From: Alistipes indistinctus YIT 12060
GTDB lineage: Bacteria > Bacteroidota > Bacteroidia > Bacteroidales > Rikenellaceae
Assembly (NCBI RefSeq): GCF_025144995.1
Contig: NZ_CP102250.1
Location: forward strand, 1,612,001 to 1,676,000
Length of the DNA: 64,000 bases
Reading direction: 5' to 3'
Shown here: positions 6,760-15,372 of the stretch, in pieces
Numbering within the stretch: position 1 is the first letter of the stretch
Layout: every line of letters starts with the position of its first letter
The notes under the pieces: generated by a model
Told to the model about the DNA's origin: nothing
Databases searched by the model: none
What the model saw: the letters and a program-made list of their open reading frames with translations, nothing else
Made by a program: the position numbers and the translations under genes

Positions 6760-8529
6760 TTAAAACGGCAGGCCGCTGCCGGGTGTCCATGTTTCGTCAT
6801 TGGGAAAATCGGCCTGCTGCTGCTGCTTCGGTTGCAGCCAGTCGGAGTTGTCGAGTAGGTTGATGCCCCCCGGCGGGACCTGATACCGGCCATTGCGCGG
6901 GTTGTACTGGAGCAGCACGCCCTCCGACACCGGATGCCCGAAGTTTTTGAAACGCACTTTCGTCGGAATCAGCTTTGTTCGGTGATTCACGAAATCACGG
7001 TACACCGTCAATCCGTAGTCGGCCTTGTTGTAAAAATTGGCCGATCCGCTGATATCGTACAGTGTCGGCGGCGGATATATGCCGCTGCTGAGCTTCTCCA
7101 GTTTTGTCGGGTGAGCGACCAGATGGACCAATACACCGTACCGTTTTGCAAATCGCGAGAGTTCGTCAAGAAACCGTCCAACATACTCCGATCCCGTTTC
7201 ATTCCTGTCCCGTTTATGCTCCAGGCTGTTGAACGGGTCGATCACGAGCTGCTTGATTCCCCTGCGCTGTACGAACTGTTTTGCACGGCCCAAAATGTTT
7301 TCCAGGGTAGGTTCCTCGTAGGGATCGAGCCAAAAGAAATGATCTCCGATGTAGTCGAATACACGGTCGAACTCCTCGCGGCTCATGTCCGACTGTTTGA
7401 ACGACTTTCCGATCAGCTTTTCCGCAATTTTCGCATAGTGGCTTTGGATGGGATAATTTTCGGGCGAAAAAAAGAGCGTTTTCCAGTCGTGGCAAACCGC
7501 CAGCAAAACTGTCACCATGTCGAGCATTTCGGACTTGCCGTGCGACGGAATGCCTGTCCACACAGCGAGTTGCGACACCTCCCAACGGATCACCTCATCG
7601 ATCTCGGCAATGCCGGTCCGGTTCCCTTCCGGCAGCCCATGCCGATACATGGCAAAAATATCGTCATAACGCTCGGAAAGATTTATATATCCTTGGATCG
7701 GAATCTCCTGCGCCCCCTCAATCACTTCCCGGACCGCAAGCCCACCTTCGGCAATCAGCAGCTCGTTTGCGTCCTTGCGCCCTTTGTAGGTCACGATCAG
7801 GCATTTTTCCGAGCCCAGCCGACGCACCAACTCATTGCGCAGCTTCAGCCCCGCTTCGTCGAAGTCGGCGGCAATGTAGAACCGCTCGATGTGACCGAGA
7901 TTATCGACGTAGTTGTCGAAGTACGTTAAATCTGTCGCCCCGGCACCGTTCGGAACTGAAACCACATTCTTGTACCCGGCCTCGATGAAACTGAGTGCAT
8001 CCATTTCCCCCTCGCAGACAATCAATTCCTTCGACGCTGCGATACAATCGAAATTGTAAAAAATCAACTCTGCACCCTTAACCATCCGGAACGACTTCTG
8101 CGGCCCCCGGTACTTGATGTTGACGAGCCTGTCACCGACGAAATACGGAAAGCAAATCACTTTCGTATCCCTGCCGTACTGCGGCATCCACTCCTTGTCC
8201 GAATAGATCCGCATCTCCCGGAGTGTAGCCTGCGAAATCATCCGTCCCTCAAACCATTTCACGGCTCCATCCGTAAGCCCTGTTTTATTCTTCCACACCG
8301 GAACGGCGTAATCCTTCGACTGACGGGATGTAAGCTGCGTACGGGACGAAAAAGTGGCGTCACAGTGGCAGCAGTGACCGACCCCCTTGTCAGCATTCCA
8401 CACGAAACACTTGTCGCGCTTCTTTTTGCGGGTTTCGGAGCACACCGGACAGGTCATATAGTTCTCACCGTGCGACCGTGCCGGGCTAATCTCGTATAGC
8501 TTCTGCGTTTTGGTTTCGACGATAATCAT
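6760..8529 (-). CDS. bifunctional DNA primase-helicase (T7 gp4-like)
   Basis: This 589-residue enzyme would synthesise primers and unwind DNA at the phage fork. Near the N-terminus a zinc-binding domain has CPVC (about 27-30) and HCCHC (about 52-56). A Toprim domain follows, with the acidic motif VCEGEMDALSF near 170 and AADFDEAG near 220. The C-terminal half is a RecA/DnaB-type helicase with Walker A GIPSHGKSE near 329, a Walker B-like LVIDPFNS near 440 and a downstream motif near VHLVAHPTK. Length and order match phage T7 gene 4. It lies 2 bp from the upstream replication gene and belongs to the early operon opposite the repressor. Confidence 0.9.
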   Translation of the reverse strand: MIIVETKTQKLYEISPARSHGENYMTCPVCSETRKKKRDKCFVWNADKGVGHCCHCDATFSSRTQLTSRQSKDYAVPVWKNKTGLTDGAVKWFEGRMISQATLREMRIYSDKEWMPQYGRDTKVICFPYFVGDRLVNIKYRGPQKSFRMVKGAELIFYNFDCIAASKELIVCEGEMDALSFIEAGYKNVVSVPNGAGATDLTYFDNYVDNLGHIERFYIAADFDEAGLKLRNELVRRLGSEKCLIVTYKGRKDANELLIAEGGLAVREVIEGAQEIPIQGYINLSERYDDIFAMYRHGLPEGNRTGIAEIDEVIRWEVSQLAVWTGIPSHGKSEMLDMVTVLLAVCHDWKTLFFSPENYPIQSHYAKIAEKLIGKSFKQSDMSREEFDRVFDYIGDHFFWLDPYEEPTLENILGRAKQFVQRRGIKQLVIDPFNSLEHKRDRNETGSEYVGRFLDELSRFAKRYGVLVHLVAHPTKLEKLSSGIYPPPTLYDISGSANFYNKADYGLTVYRDFVNHRTKLIPTKVRFKNFGHPVSEGVLLQYNPRNGRYQVPPGGINLLDNSDWLQPKQQQQADFPNDETWTPGSGLPF

Positions 8530-8531
8530 AG

Positions 8532-9359
8532 CTAAAGCGGAATTTTGTAATCCATAGCCGAGTTGTGGTGCGATTGATCCTTTTTACGCCTGTTTTCCCA
8601 GGTCCGAACCGCTGCCTGCCAGTCACTCATGCGGTTACGGCCCACCTTCCAGCCGACAGCGCTGTAATGGTCGATGAAAGATTGAGGGTCGATACCGTTT
8701 TGGCGTTTTTCGCAATAAACCGCAACCTCTCCAACGCTCGGAGGCATGAATCGATGACGGCGCGCACGCTTCACCACTGACGCACCAGCTTCACTTTGGA
8801 CTGCATCCTCCGTGCGGTCGTCATGAATAGCACTGCCCGGTTCCTCTGGAAAAATACCCTTCCTACCTCCCCCGCAAGGGGGGACTATAGGGGGAATATT
8901 TCTTTTTTTCCTTTCATTTACTTTACTTTGGGGCGTTTCTGTCGACAATAACTCCGACTGTAAGGGGTTTCCGTCGACATCAACTACCAAATAGGGCATT
9001 TCCTCTGTTCCGGTGCGCCGTCTGGCAACGGACAGGTAGCGCTTCTGTATCCCCCGACTCGTTAGGACTCCCACCGAATCAAACAGGGCTTTATCAAAAA
9101 ATTCCCACCTGACCAAGCGGTTTACTATTTTGTCGAGAAGATCCGGACTGACGCCCGGAAGATCGCGCAGGATTTTCAAGCGTAACATGTCACTCCACAA
9201 GATGAAATACCCGTTACGGTATATCGCACAAAGCAGCTTAACAGCTACAATTTCCCCTTTCAGTCCAAACTCGCCCGATATGGCCGCTATTTTCTCGTCC
9301 TCGAAAAAGTCGACATCAAAAGGGAAATAATCCAATCCTTTCTTTGTAGGTCTTGCCAT
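8532..9359 (-). CDS. DUF4373-like replication initiation or loader protein
   Basis: The 275-residue product begins MARPTKKGLDYFPFDVDFFE, typical of the DUF4373 (Lin1244/Lin1753-like) N-terminal domain found in phage and mobile-element replication proteins. That winged-helix-type domain covers about residues 1-120. A charged, Pro-rich linker near 140-190 leads to a C-terminal part (YCEKRQNGIDPQSFIDHYSA) resembling DnaD/DnaB-type helicase-loader domains. Together with the adjacent primase-helicase it probably recruits the helicase to the phage origin. The role is inferred from domain family and neighbours. Confidence 0.75.
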   Translation of the reverse strand: MARPTKKGLDYFPFDVDFFEDEKIAAISGEFGLKGEIVAVKLLCAIYRNGYFILWSDMLRLKILRDLPGVSPDLLDKIVNRLVRWEFFDKALFDSVGVLTSRGIQKRYLSVARRRTGTEEMPYLVVDVDGNPLQSELLSTETPQSKVNERKKRNIPPIVPPCGGGRKGIFPEEPGSAIHDDRTEDAVQSEAGASVVKRARRHRFMPPSVGEVAVYCEKRQNGIDPQSFIDHYSAVGWKVGRNRMSDWQAAVRTWENRRKKDQSHHNSAMDYKIPL

Positions 9360-9492
9360 TGTTATCAGCTATTCGCCTTCAAGTATTCTCTTCGCCCCGT
9401 GGCCACGCTGCATTGCATCGCTAAACTCGTCCAGCGCCCGGGTAAGATGCCGGTTCCATTCTGTTTTGCTTGAGGGTGAATAAGTCCATTGC

Positions 9493-9666
9493 TTAAGCTT
9501 TTAAAAAATCTCCGTTCACCCTGAATTTTTTGCCGGTGTCAATGGTTAACCCTCCGGCAGCGGATCGTATTCCGGGAACTTTGTATTCACTTTTAGGTAC
9601 TACCAATGGCGCCCCACCTAATTCGAGCTTGTCGATTTCACCGCGTACATGGATACTCTTTTCCAT
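9493..9666 (-). CDS. small phage protein, first gene of the leftward operon (57 aa)
   Basis: ATG 9666 to TAA 9495-9493 gives MEKSIHVRGEIDKLELGGAP continuing to GDFLKA. It is soluble with predicted beta strands, and no family is recognised. As the first gene downstream of the divergent operator region it would be the first early transcript product, a place where Cro-like or host-takeover proteins often occur, but it lacks an obvious helix-turn-helix. Between it and the next gene (9360-9492) a 40-codon protein-like frame has no usable start. Confidence 0.55.
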   Translation of the reverse strand: MEKSIHVRGEIDKLELGGAPLVVPKSEYKVPGIRSAAGGLTIDTGKKFRVNGDFLKA

Positions 9667-9682
9667 TATTTTAGCTACATTT

Positions 9683-9740
9683 GTTTAGCAACTTATTTGT
9701 TATTGCAAATGTAAATACTAAATTTACATTTAGCAAATAA
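9683..9740. promoter_or_regulatory. divergent phage operator/promoter region with perfect inverted repeat
   Basis: Between the leftward early genes and the repressor lies a perfect 10-bp inverted repeat, AAATGTAAAT (9707-9716) and ATTTACATTT (9722-9731), spaced by ACTAA. The word TTTAGCAA occurs on both sides (near 9685 and 9730). The very AT-rich setting and divergent genes fit a repressor operator overlapping early promoters. Binding by the S24-type repressor is inferred. Confidence 0.65.
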
Positions 9741-9775
9741 AAAGTGAATTATTTTTTCACAAAAACACGCAAGAC

Positions 9776-10450
9776 ATGCATGACGATACGATAGAGAGGT
9801 TTACGGCTGCAATAGACTGGCTTAAAAAGAACCGGATTATATTATCTCAGGTTGAATTCGCCGAAAGAGCACATTTTAATCCCAGCCAGATTTCCGAAAT
9901 GCTTAATGGGAAACGCAAAATAAGTGAACGAACAATTCACAAAATATCCGCGGCTTTCCCTGAGATTAGTAACGCTTGGCTGCTCACCGGCGAAGGCGAA
10001 ATGCTGAAGCATGAATCCCCTACAGAATTAAAGTCGAATACAAGCATCCCATTTTACGACATCGATGTGACTGCTTCCATTGCCGAAGCATTCCACGATA
10101 CACCTGAAATACCGCAATACTATATTGACTTTCCTCCTTTGAATGACTGTACAGCAGCGTTTCCCGTATTCGGAGAAAGCATGGAGCCGGATTTTTTTGC
10201 AGGAGAAGTGGTGTTGGTGAAAGAGATCACCAATGTCGATTCCATGTTGTGGGGCGAACCTTATCTGGTGATTACCAATGCAAATTGCGATAATTTGCGT
10301 ACGATCAAAAATGTTTATTTATCCGAGGATCGGCAATATTTCATTTTACGCGCTACAAACCCTCGTTATTCCGGAGATACGATCATATCGCGCAATGATG
10401 TACTCAAAATATTCCTCGTAAAAGGAAAAGTGAATAGAAGGCAGTTGTAG
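9776..10450 (+). CDS. phage repressor, HTH plus S24 peptidase (CI/LexA-like)
   Basis: This 224-residue regulator probably maintains lysogeny. Residues about 1-75 form an XRE-type helix-turn-helix (SQVEFAERAHFNPSQISEML). Residues about 95-220 form an S24 domain with the catalytic serine in FGESMEP near 137 and a candidate lysine in RTIKNVY near 179. Self-cleavage during DNA damage is therefore plausible. It is transcribed away from the early operon across an inverted-repeat operator, the typical lysis-lysogeny layout. Its base composition is more AT-rich than the phage replication genes. Confidence 0.85.
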   Translation: MHDDTIERFTAAIDWLKKNRIILSQVEFAERAHFNPSQISEMLNGKRKISERTIHKISAAFPEISNAWLLTGEGEMLKHESPTELKSNTSIPFYDIDVTASIAEAFHDTPEIPQYYIDFPPLNDCTAAFPVFGESMEPDFFAGEVVLVKEITNVDSMLWGEPYLVITNANCDNLRTIKNVYLSEDRQYFILRATNPRYSGDTIISRNDVLKIFLVKGKVNRRQL

Positions 10451-10674
10451 GACTAAATAGAAACACCAAATATATACGCCCAAGATAGAATGGTGAGTAC
10501 CGCTGGTGTTCTATATCCTTACACTGCAATGTCAGCATTATTTTCAATGCTGAATGACGAGCGTTTTACACCCCAACTGCCCCCCCATATCACCCGGACG
10601 GCAAAATAATATCTCTACAAGGTTATCTGTTATATTTTCGGACATCGAAGATGAAACCGAAAGCGACAGCAACG

Positions 10675-10708
10675 AAAAACGCCTGTAGATCAATACCTAC
10701 AGGCGTTT
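10675..10708 (-). terminator. intrinsic terminator after tRNA-Arg
   Basis: A 12-bp perfect stem, AAACGCCTGTAG (10677-10688) with CTACAGGCGTTT (10697-10708), is followed on the minus strand by a T run (10675-10679 read in reverse). It lies 11 bp beyond the tRNA 3' end. Confidence 0.8.
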
Positions 10709-10718
10709 AATACAATCG

Positions 10719-10792
10719 TGATCCCGGGGCGGTTCGAACGCCCGACCCACAGCTTAGAAGGCTGTTGCTCTATCCAACTGAGCTACGGGACC
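10719..10792 (-). tRNA. tRNA-Arg(UCU)
   Basis: The minus strand folds as a full cloverleaf: acceptor GGTCCCG pairs with CGGGATC, anticodon loop CTTCTAA gives UCU, and the T arm contains TTCGAAC. The discriminator is A and no CCA is encoded. Its 3' end points at the prophage, making it the likely attachment gene (inference); the opposite phage end is outside the window. Confidence 0.95.
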
Positions 10793-10818
10793 CTACAGGC
10801 TTCGACTTCGAAGCGCCG

Positions 10819-10850
10819 CAAAATTAACGGTTTTATTCGGTTTCTCCAAA
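10819..10850 (-). promoter_or_regulatory. Bacteroidota-type promoter of tRNA-Arg
   Basis: On the minus strand a TTTG (10850-10847) is separated by 20 nt from TAATTTTG (10826-10819), matching the TTTG/TAnnTTTG consensus. It lies 27 bp upstream of the tRNA 5' end. The rest of 10851-11085 shows nothing convincing. Confidence 0.75.
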
Positions 10851-11085
10851 AGCGGTTCTCCGGTTCCCCGAAAATCAACACGGGAAAGACCCGCAACATC
10901 CTCCGCATTGGCAAACAGCGGTCCGCCGATCAGAGCATCGCCCAACGCAAATGCTGCGGTCGTAAGCAGACGGTCTCCTTTTTCAACTTTTGCCCCGAGC
11001 CGATTCCATCCGCTGCGGGGCGGCACGGGCCGCACTCCGGACGTCAAACCCCGGAATGCCATTCGGAACGCCTGTGCGCTATCTG

Positions 11086-12489
11086 TTATTTGATCCAGAC
11101 ATTTATGATTTCCCCGATAAACATCGTATTGAGCGGTTTCGTATTCCAGTTGGCACGTTCCGCCGAATCGACAATCGCACCGGGAGACAACGACTGCTGC
11201 ATCAGTTTGCGGCATTCTACCACCATCCACGCCTCACCGAAAGCTTTGGCGCCCGACGGAGTCGTGACGGGAGTCAGTCCCGTCGCCCTTACCTTGTCGG
11301 TATCGCTGCCCGAAGTCGTCCCGCAAATCTGCAATGCATCCCGGTAGGCTTCGGTATAGAACGACAGCGTATAGGTATCCCCTTTATCGAGTAACTGCCA
11401 GGTATAACGCAGCGGCGAAACAAAGCAGAAAGCCACCGGCTTGCCGAACAACACGCCCAAACCGCCCCAGCTGGCCGTCATCATGTTGAACTTCGCGTCA
11501 TTCCCTGCCGTCACCAACATCCAGTTATCGTTCAGCATCTTGATGATATTGCCGGGAATCTGCTGCGGGGCAATACGCTTATAACCGGGTAATGCCGTCC
11601 CTTCACCGGTTTGGGTGTCAGCGAGGCCGGCCGGTTCCGTCTGTGTTTCGGGCAAAGGCAGCGGCGTTTCGGCCACCCAATGCCCCTTTTCCTCGGGAAC
11701 AGCGGGCGGAACGACTGCCGGAGCGGTTGCGACAGCCCCTTCAACCGGAGCAGGAGCGGGAACCGTTGCCGCAGGAGCGGCAGGAACCTGACCGGACTGT
11801 ACCGGAGCCGTTTGCGAAGCGGGGAACATGACGCTCGGCGCCCCCGTCATCCCGGCTTGAACCGGAGTTTGTGCAAGCTGTAAAACCATGAACGATCCGG
11901 TTAGTCCGGCGAACAGTTCATCCACGCGATCCACCGTCTTAATACGCTGGCGGCGCACTCCGGGATAGACTTTGGTTTTATTTTTATCCAGCGCGTAATC
12001 GTCGGAAATCCACCCCTCCGCCATATGCGTCTCATTATCATAGACGTATTTGAGGCGTGAAACCTCCAGAACACATTTCCCCGGAGAGCAGATATAACGT
12101 TGCAGGAATGAAAAATCCGCCCGGTCGAGCGAAAGACCCCGATCGACAAAAACCAGATACTCCTGGTTCTGCACGTAGATCTCGCCTTTGGCTTTGTCTT
12201 CACGCACGATATTGCGATTCAGAATAATATCCTGATCCTGTTGCTCGGAACGGACGAGCCACTCTTTCACCTTATCGAAAATCTGGTCCTGCGACCACCC
12301 CGGCAACTCGAGTTCCCGGCGGAACACCACTTTACCGTTTACTTCCGGAACGGCTCCGGCCAGATAATAGTTCTCCGGCTGTTTTTGCGTGAAGGTCTGG
12401 CCCTCTTTTTTGTCATTGGCCCACCCGGCTTCGGAGAGCGCCAGCACACACAATGCCGCGCAACAAACCCATCGTAATACCCGCTTCAT
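11086..12489 (-). CDS. secreted DUF4468-flavin reductase-like fusion protein
   Basis: The protein starts with a signal peptide (MKRVLRWVCCAALCVLALSE). I prefer ATG 12489 because AAAAGAG is well spaced before it; ATG 12495 adds two residues. About residues 35-200 resemble DUF4468, a TBP-like-fold domain of Bacteroidota envelope proteins, with the expected RELELPGWSQDQIFDKVKEW start. A long Ala/Pro/Val linker (about 210-300) follows. The C-terminal domain (about 310-467) resembles FMN-binding flavin reductases: FNMMTASWGGLGVLFGKPVA then FVSPLRYTWQLLD. DUF4468 normally occurs alone, so the fusion is unusual. A redox role outside the cytoplasm is inferred; the natural electron donor is unknown. 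Confidence 0.75.
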   Translation of the reverse strand: MKRVLRWVCCAALCVLALSEAGWANDKKEGQTFTQKQPENYYLAGAVPEVNGKVVFRRELELPGWSQDQIFDKVKEWLVRSEQQDQDIILNRNIVREDKAKGEIYVQNQEYLVFVDRGLSLDRADFSFLQRYICSPGKCVLEVSRLKYVYDNETHMAEGWISDDYALDKNKTKVYPGVRRQRIKTVDRVDELFAGLTGSFMVLQLAQTPVQAGMTGAPSVMFPASQTAPVQSGQVPAAPAATVPAPAPVEGAVATAPAVVPPAVPEEKGHWVAETPLPLPETQTEPAGLADTQTGEGTALPGYKRIAPQQIPGNIIKMLNDNWMLVTAGNDAKFNMMTASWGGLGVLFGKPVAFCFVSPLRYTWQLLDKGDTYTLSFYTEAYRDALQICGTTSGSDTDKVRATGLTPVTTPSGAKAFGEAWMVVECRKLMQQSLSPGAIVDSAERANWNTKPLNTMFIGEIINVWIK

Positions 12490-12638
12490 AAGCATCTCTT
12501 TTGTATTTTATCCTGCCCGCCAAGAACATACCTGCCTCTTGGCCTTATTATCCGAAACGCGGAAACGCCCGCTTTATTTTGGGTCCAGCGCTTCCCCAAA
12601 AACATTCTCCGGCTGTTCCGTTTGATTTCGCACCGCCG

Positions 12639-15200
12639 CTATTTGACCTTCGCCACGAAATCGACCGCTGCGCGGCCCGCCGCGATCCGGAAACCCGAAC
12701 CATCCCGGAGCGGGACGCCGGCCGAACATTTGACGACCTTCATCCCATCGGGCAACAGGCAATGGACTACGGTTTGTACCGGTGCGCCGTCTGTCGGAAA
12801 ATCGATCCGTCCGACGATTGCCCCCTTTTTTTTGTCGTAACGCATCCGGTACGAAAGATCCCCGAAACGGGTCGAAGCGCGCTCGATGCCCACTTCCTCC
12901 CCGCTGCCGAGCCAGCCCCGTGCAATACCACGCCCCAAATGTAACACATTATCCTGTTCCATCACCAACATATCGCGCATAAACCGCACCACAGCCTCGG
13001 GCGTCCACAAATGCTGAAGGTCCCCCGAAATCTGTTTTGCGCCCGGAAACTGCCCGCGCTCTTCGCACCACGAATAAAACGGGGTAGCGTGGTTCAGCAC
13101 CGCATACAGGTAAGCGTTGGCCTGGTCCGGCTCATCGCGCATCAGGTGTACCTGGCCGAAATCGTTCAGCGTAATGGCTACCCACATGCCGTCGGCCATC
13201 CATCCCGTGTGAACCGGCAACCCGCCGGGACTTTCGCGTTTCTTATAGTGATTCATCGTATTCTCCATCAACGGATCGCGGGCCGGCAGCAATCCGGTCG
13301 GATAAACCGACGCCAACAGCCCCCAGCAACTTCCCGTTCCGGTCGCTTTGCCCGGTATCGAAGTGAGGTAACGGTTCCCGGCCGAATCCGTAACCGCCCC
13401 GAGTTCCATCGCCGTCAACAGGTCTCCGCGCGCTTCATCGTAAATCCGCTTCAGTTCGCGGGCATCGTCGGTTTTGTCCAGAATCAGCGCCGCGCGGTAA
13501 GCCAGCGAATCCGCATATACCGGCCAAATGTTGTGCGTATAGTAAATACCGTAGTGACTGCCGTCGTTCCGCAGCCCTCCGTCGCCCATCCCGCGCGGCA
13601 TCAGGCCCCATGTCAGCGGGCGCGTGCCGTCGGGCTGCAATATCTTGGTCTTTTTGCGCTGTTCATGCTGCCAGCGCGAATTAGCCAGCAATTGCGGATA
13701 GCGCCGTTTCAGGAAAGCCGTATCGCGTGTATGGGCGAAATGTTCCATCAGCGACCAGGCCTTGTAACCCGCCCCGGCCCACATCAGGTGTCCCCATCCG
13801 CCCGGCTCGGTCCAATCGCCCTCGGGCGTCTGCAAATCCCAGTTCACCCGGTAACCGCTCTCGGCTTCGTCATGCAGTCCGGCCTGATCGAGAGCGATGG
13901 TGGCGATCGACGACTCGAACGCATTGGGGCCCGTGCGATAACCGTTCGTCCCGGGCACAATGGCGATATACCCCCGGCCGACCGGCTCGCGCATGATGAA
14001 AATATCGGACAATCCGGCATAATAGGCGTTCACGACCCTTTGATCGGGTACGATCACCCGACTCGCACGAGCAAGCAGCTCCTCCCACACGCCGACCGCC
14101 TTCTCATATTCGGCCGCCCAGTCGGTAGCACGCAATTTTTCGACATCCCCGTTTCGCACATAGCTGTCGTAAGGACGGATCAGCCAACCCGTGCGAGTCT
14201 GGCCGGGTGCGACCGTCCACTCCATGTTCACCTGCGTATTCATCACCGGATCGAGCGGGTAAGCATCGGCACCGAGTCCCAGCACCACCACCTTGTCCGC
14301 CGGAGCATCCCACCCCGCCAACAAATGATCGGTCGGCAGCGTCGGATCGATCCAACCGGGATTGTAGCCTTTGAAATTTTTGGGGCAGACGACCGGCAGC
14401 CGCACCTGTTGCGGCTGGTCGGTGCTGTTGCAGGCCGTCACTCGGATGATCCCTGCTTTTTCACCGCCCGCAGCCTCGAGCAGCACCGATACGCCATCCC
14501 GTTCATAACGGTTTTCCAGCACCGGCAGCCAGCCCATCGCCCGCGTCCAGGTGCTGTGACCGAACGGCCGGCCGTTCAACTGCGGCACGATCTCGATACG
14601 CCAGTTCGCTTTGATCTCACGCATCGAATCATAAGGGTAGAAGTCCAGGTTGTCATAGGTCCACGAAACGGTCAGCTTGCCGTCCTCGGCATCGAGCAGC
14701 GTTTTGTCGCTGCTGTCGGGCAACGCGACCGTCATGCGGTGCGGAGTCGTGAACGCATAGAAAAAGTTGACCGGCTCGGTCCGCCACACAAAACTGCCCG
14801 TTGCGGATTGACCGTCCCGGCCCGTAAATGTATAGTCGACCGTATAATCCCGATCGCCTTGCAGCACCGCATCGGTCGAAAAGATATTCCCGTCGCCCGG
14901 TTTCAGTTCAAACGGGACGGAACTCTCGTGGCAGGCTACTCCCTGCGGATCGCGCACGATTACCCGGACGGTTCCCGGGCGAATCGCAGTGCTTTTATTG
15001 TCGAAATGGATATTCAGCCGGACACGGCGTGCATCTTCGGGCACCGCCTTGGTCACCGAATAGTTCGCTTCGACAGCAGCTGGTGTACCGATAACTCCCG
15101 ATTCGGCGGAAGTCTGTGCCGTAAGCGGATTTTGGGGATTTTGCGCCGCAAGCGGCTGGATAGCCAGCCCCAGGCAGGCCAATGTCAACAGTGTTCTCAT
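12639..15200 (-). CDS. secreted six-hairpin glycoside hydrolase-like protein
   Basis: Start ATG 15200 gives a clean signal peptide (MRTLLTLACLGLAIQPLAAQ); an upstream extension lacks one. The mature protein (~835 residues) has an N-terminal beta-sandwich half and, from about residue 410, a Trp/Gly-rich alpha/alpha barrel typical of six-hairpin glycosidases. Segments such as PEGDWTEPGGWGHLMWAGAG and NDGSHYGIYYTHNIWPVYAD look like active-site loops. The C-terminus returns to beta structure. The family could be rhamnosidase-like or a related GH; I cannot assign it safely. It is not next to a SusC/D pair. A periplasmic or extracellular polysaccharide-degrading role is inferred. Confidence 0.65.
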   Translation of the reverse strand: MRTLLTLACLGLAIQPLAAQNPQNPLTAQTSAESGVIGTPAAVEANYSVTKAVPEDARRVRLNIHFDNKSTAIRPGTVRVIVRDPQGVACHESSVPFELKPGDGNIFSTDAVLQGDRDYTVDYTFTGRDGQSATGSFVWRTEPVNFFYAFTTPHRMTVALPDSSDKTLLDAEDGKLTVSWTYDNLDFYPYDSMREIKANWRIEIVPQLNGRPFGHSTWTRAMGWLPVLENRYERDGVSVLLEAAGGEKAGIIRVTACNSTDQPQQVRLPVVCPKNFKGYNPGWIDPTLPTDHLLAGWDAPADKVVVLGLGADAYPLDPVMNTQVNMEWTVAPGQTRTGWLIRPYDSYVRNGDVEKLRATDWAAEYEKAVGVWEELLARASRVIVPDQRVVNAYYAGLSDIFIMREPVGRGYIAIVPGTNGYRTGPNAFESSIATIALDQAGLHDEAESGYRVNWDLQTPEGDWTEPGGWGHLMWAGAGYKAWSLMEHFAHTRDTAFLKRRYPQLLANSRWQHEQRKKTKILQPDGTRPLTWGLMPRGMGDGGLRNDGSHYGIYYTHNIWPVYADSLAYRAALILDKTDDARELKRIYDEARGDLLTAMELGAVTDSAGNRYLTSIPGKATGTGSCWGLLASVYPTGLLPARDPLMENTMNHYKKRESPGGLPVHTGWMADGMWVAITLNDFGQVHLMRDEPDQANAYLYAVLNHATPFYSWCEERGQFPGAKQISGDLQHLWTPEAVVRFMRDMLVMEQDNVLHLGRGIARGWLGSGEEVGIERASTRFGDLSYRMRYDKKKGAIVGRIDFPTDGAPVQTVVHCLLPDGMKVVKCSAGVPLRDGSGFRIAAGRAAVDFVAKVK

Positions 15201-15335
15201 AAAGTCAGTGGGAGAGGTTAGGGTTAATGCGGTTAAAAATAACGATATTCTGCGGGATAAACAACAGGAAAACCCGCTGTGAACCAATTTCCACACGATT
15301 CGGATACGGAGTTAAAATAATATCAAAAAAATCGT

Positions 15336-15343
15336 TACATTTG
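15336..15343 (+). promoter_or_regulatory. probable -7 element (TACATTTG) for lipA-lipB-recJ
   Basis: TACATTTG matches the TAnnTTTG -7 consensus and lies 29 bp before the lipA start. The upstream -33 element is weak. Region 15201-15335 is AT-rich with no gene. Confidence 0.5.
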
Positions 15344-15372
15344 TACCAGTTGGAAAGTAAATAAAACCTAAA

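Noticed and set aside
9360-9492. A 40-codon protein-like frame ending ALDEFSDAMQRGHGAKRILEGE-type sequence
   Set aside because: No usable start codon follows the preceding in-frame stop; the competing ATG frame is only 22 codons.
10532-10553. Inverted repeat TCAGCATT / AATGCTGA after the phage repressor
   Set aside because: The stem is 8 bp with no T run on either side, too weak to call as a terminator or attachment site.
10793-11057. A minus-strand frame continuing past the DUF4468-fusion gene to the tRNA-Arg promoter
   Set aside because: It has no supporting start signal or motif and contains the tRNA promoter; likely non-coding.
13011-15221. A 736-codon plus-strand frame opposite the six-hairpin glycosidase
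   Set aside because: Same reason: antisense shadow with no motif, while the minus-strand protein has a signal peptide and domain structure.
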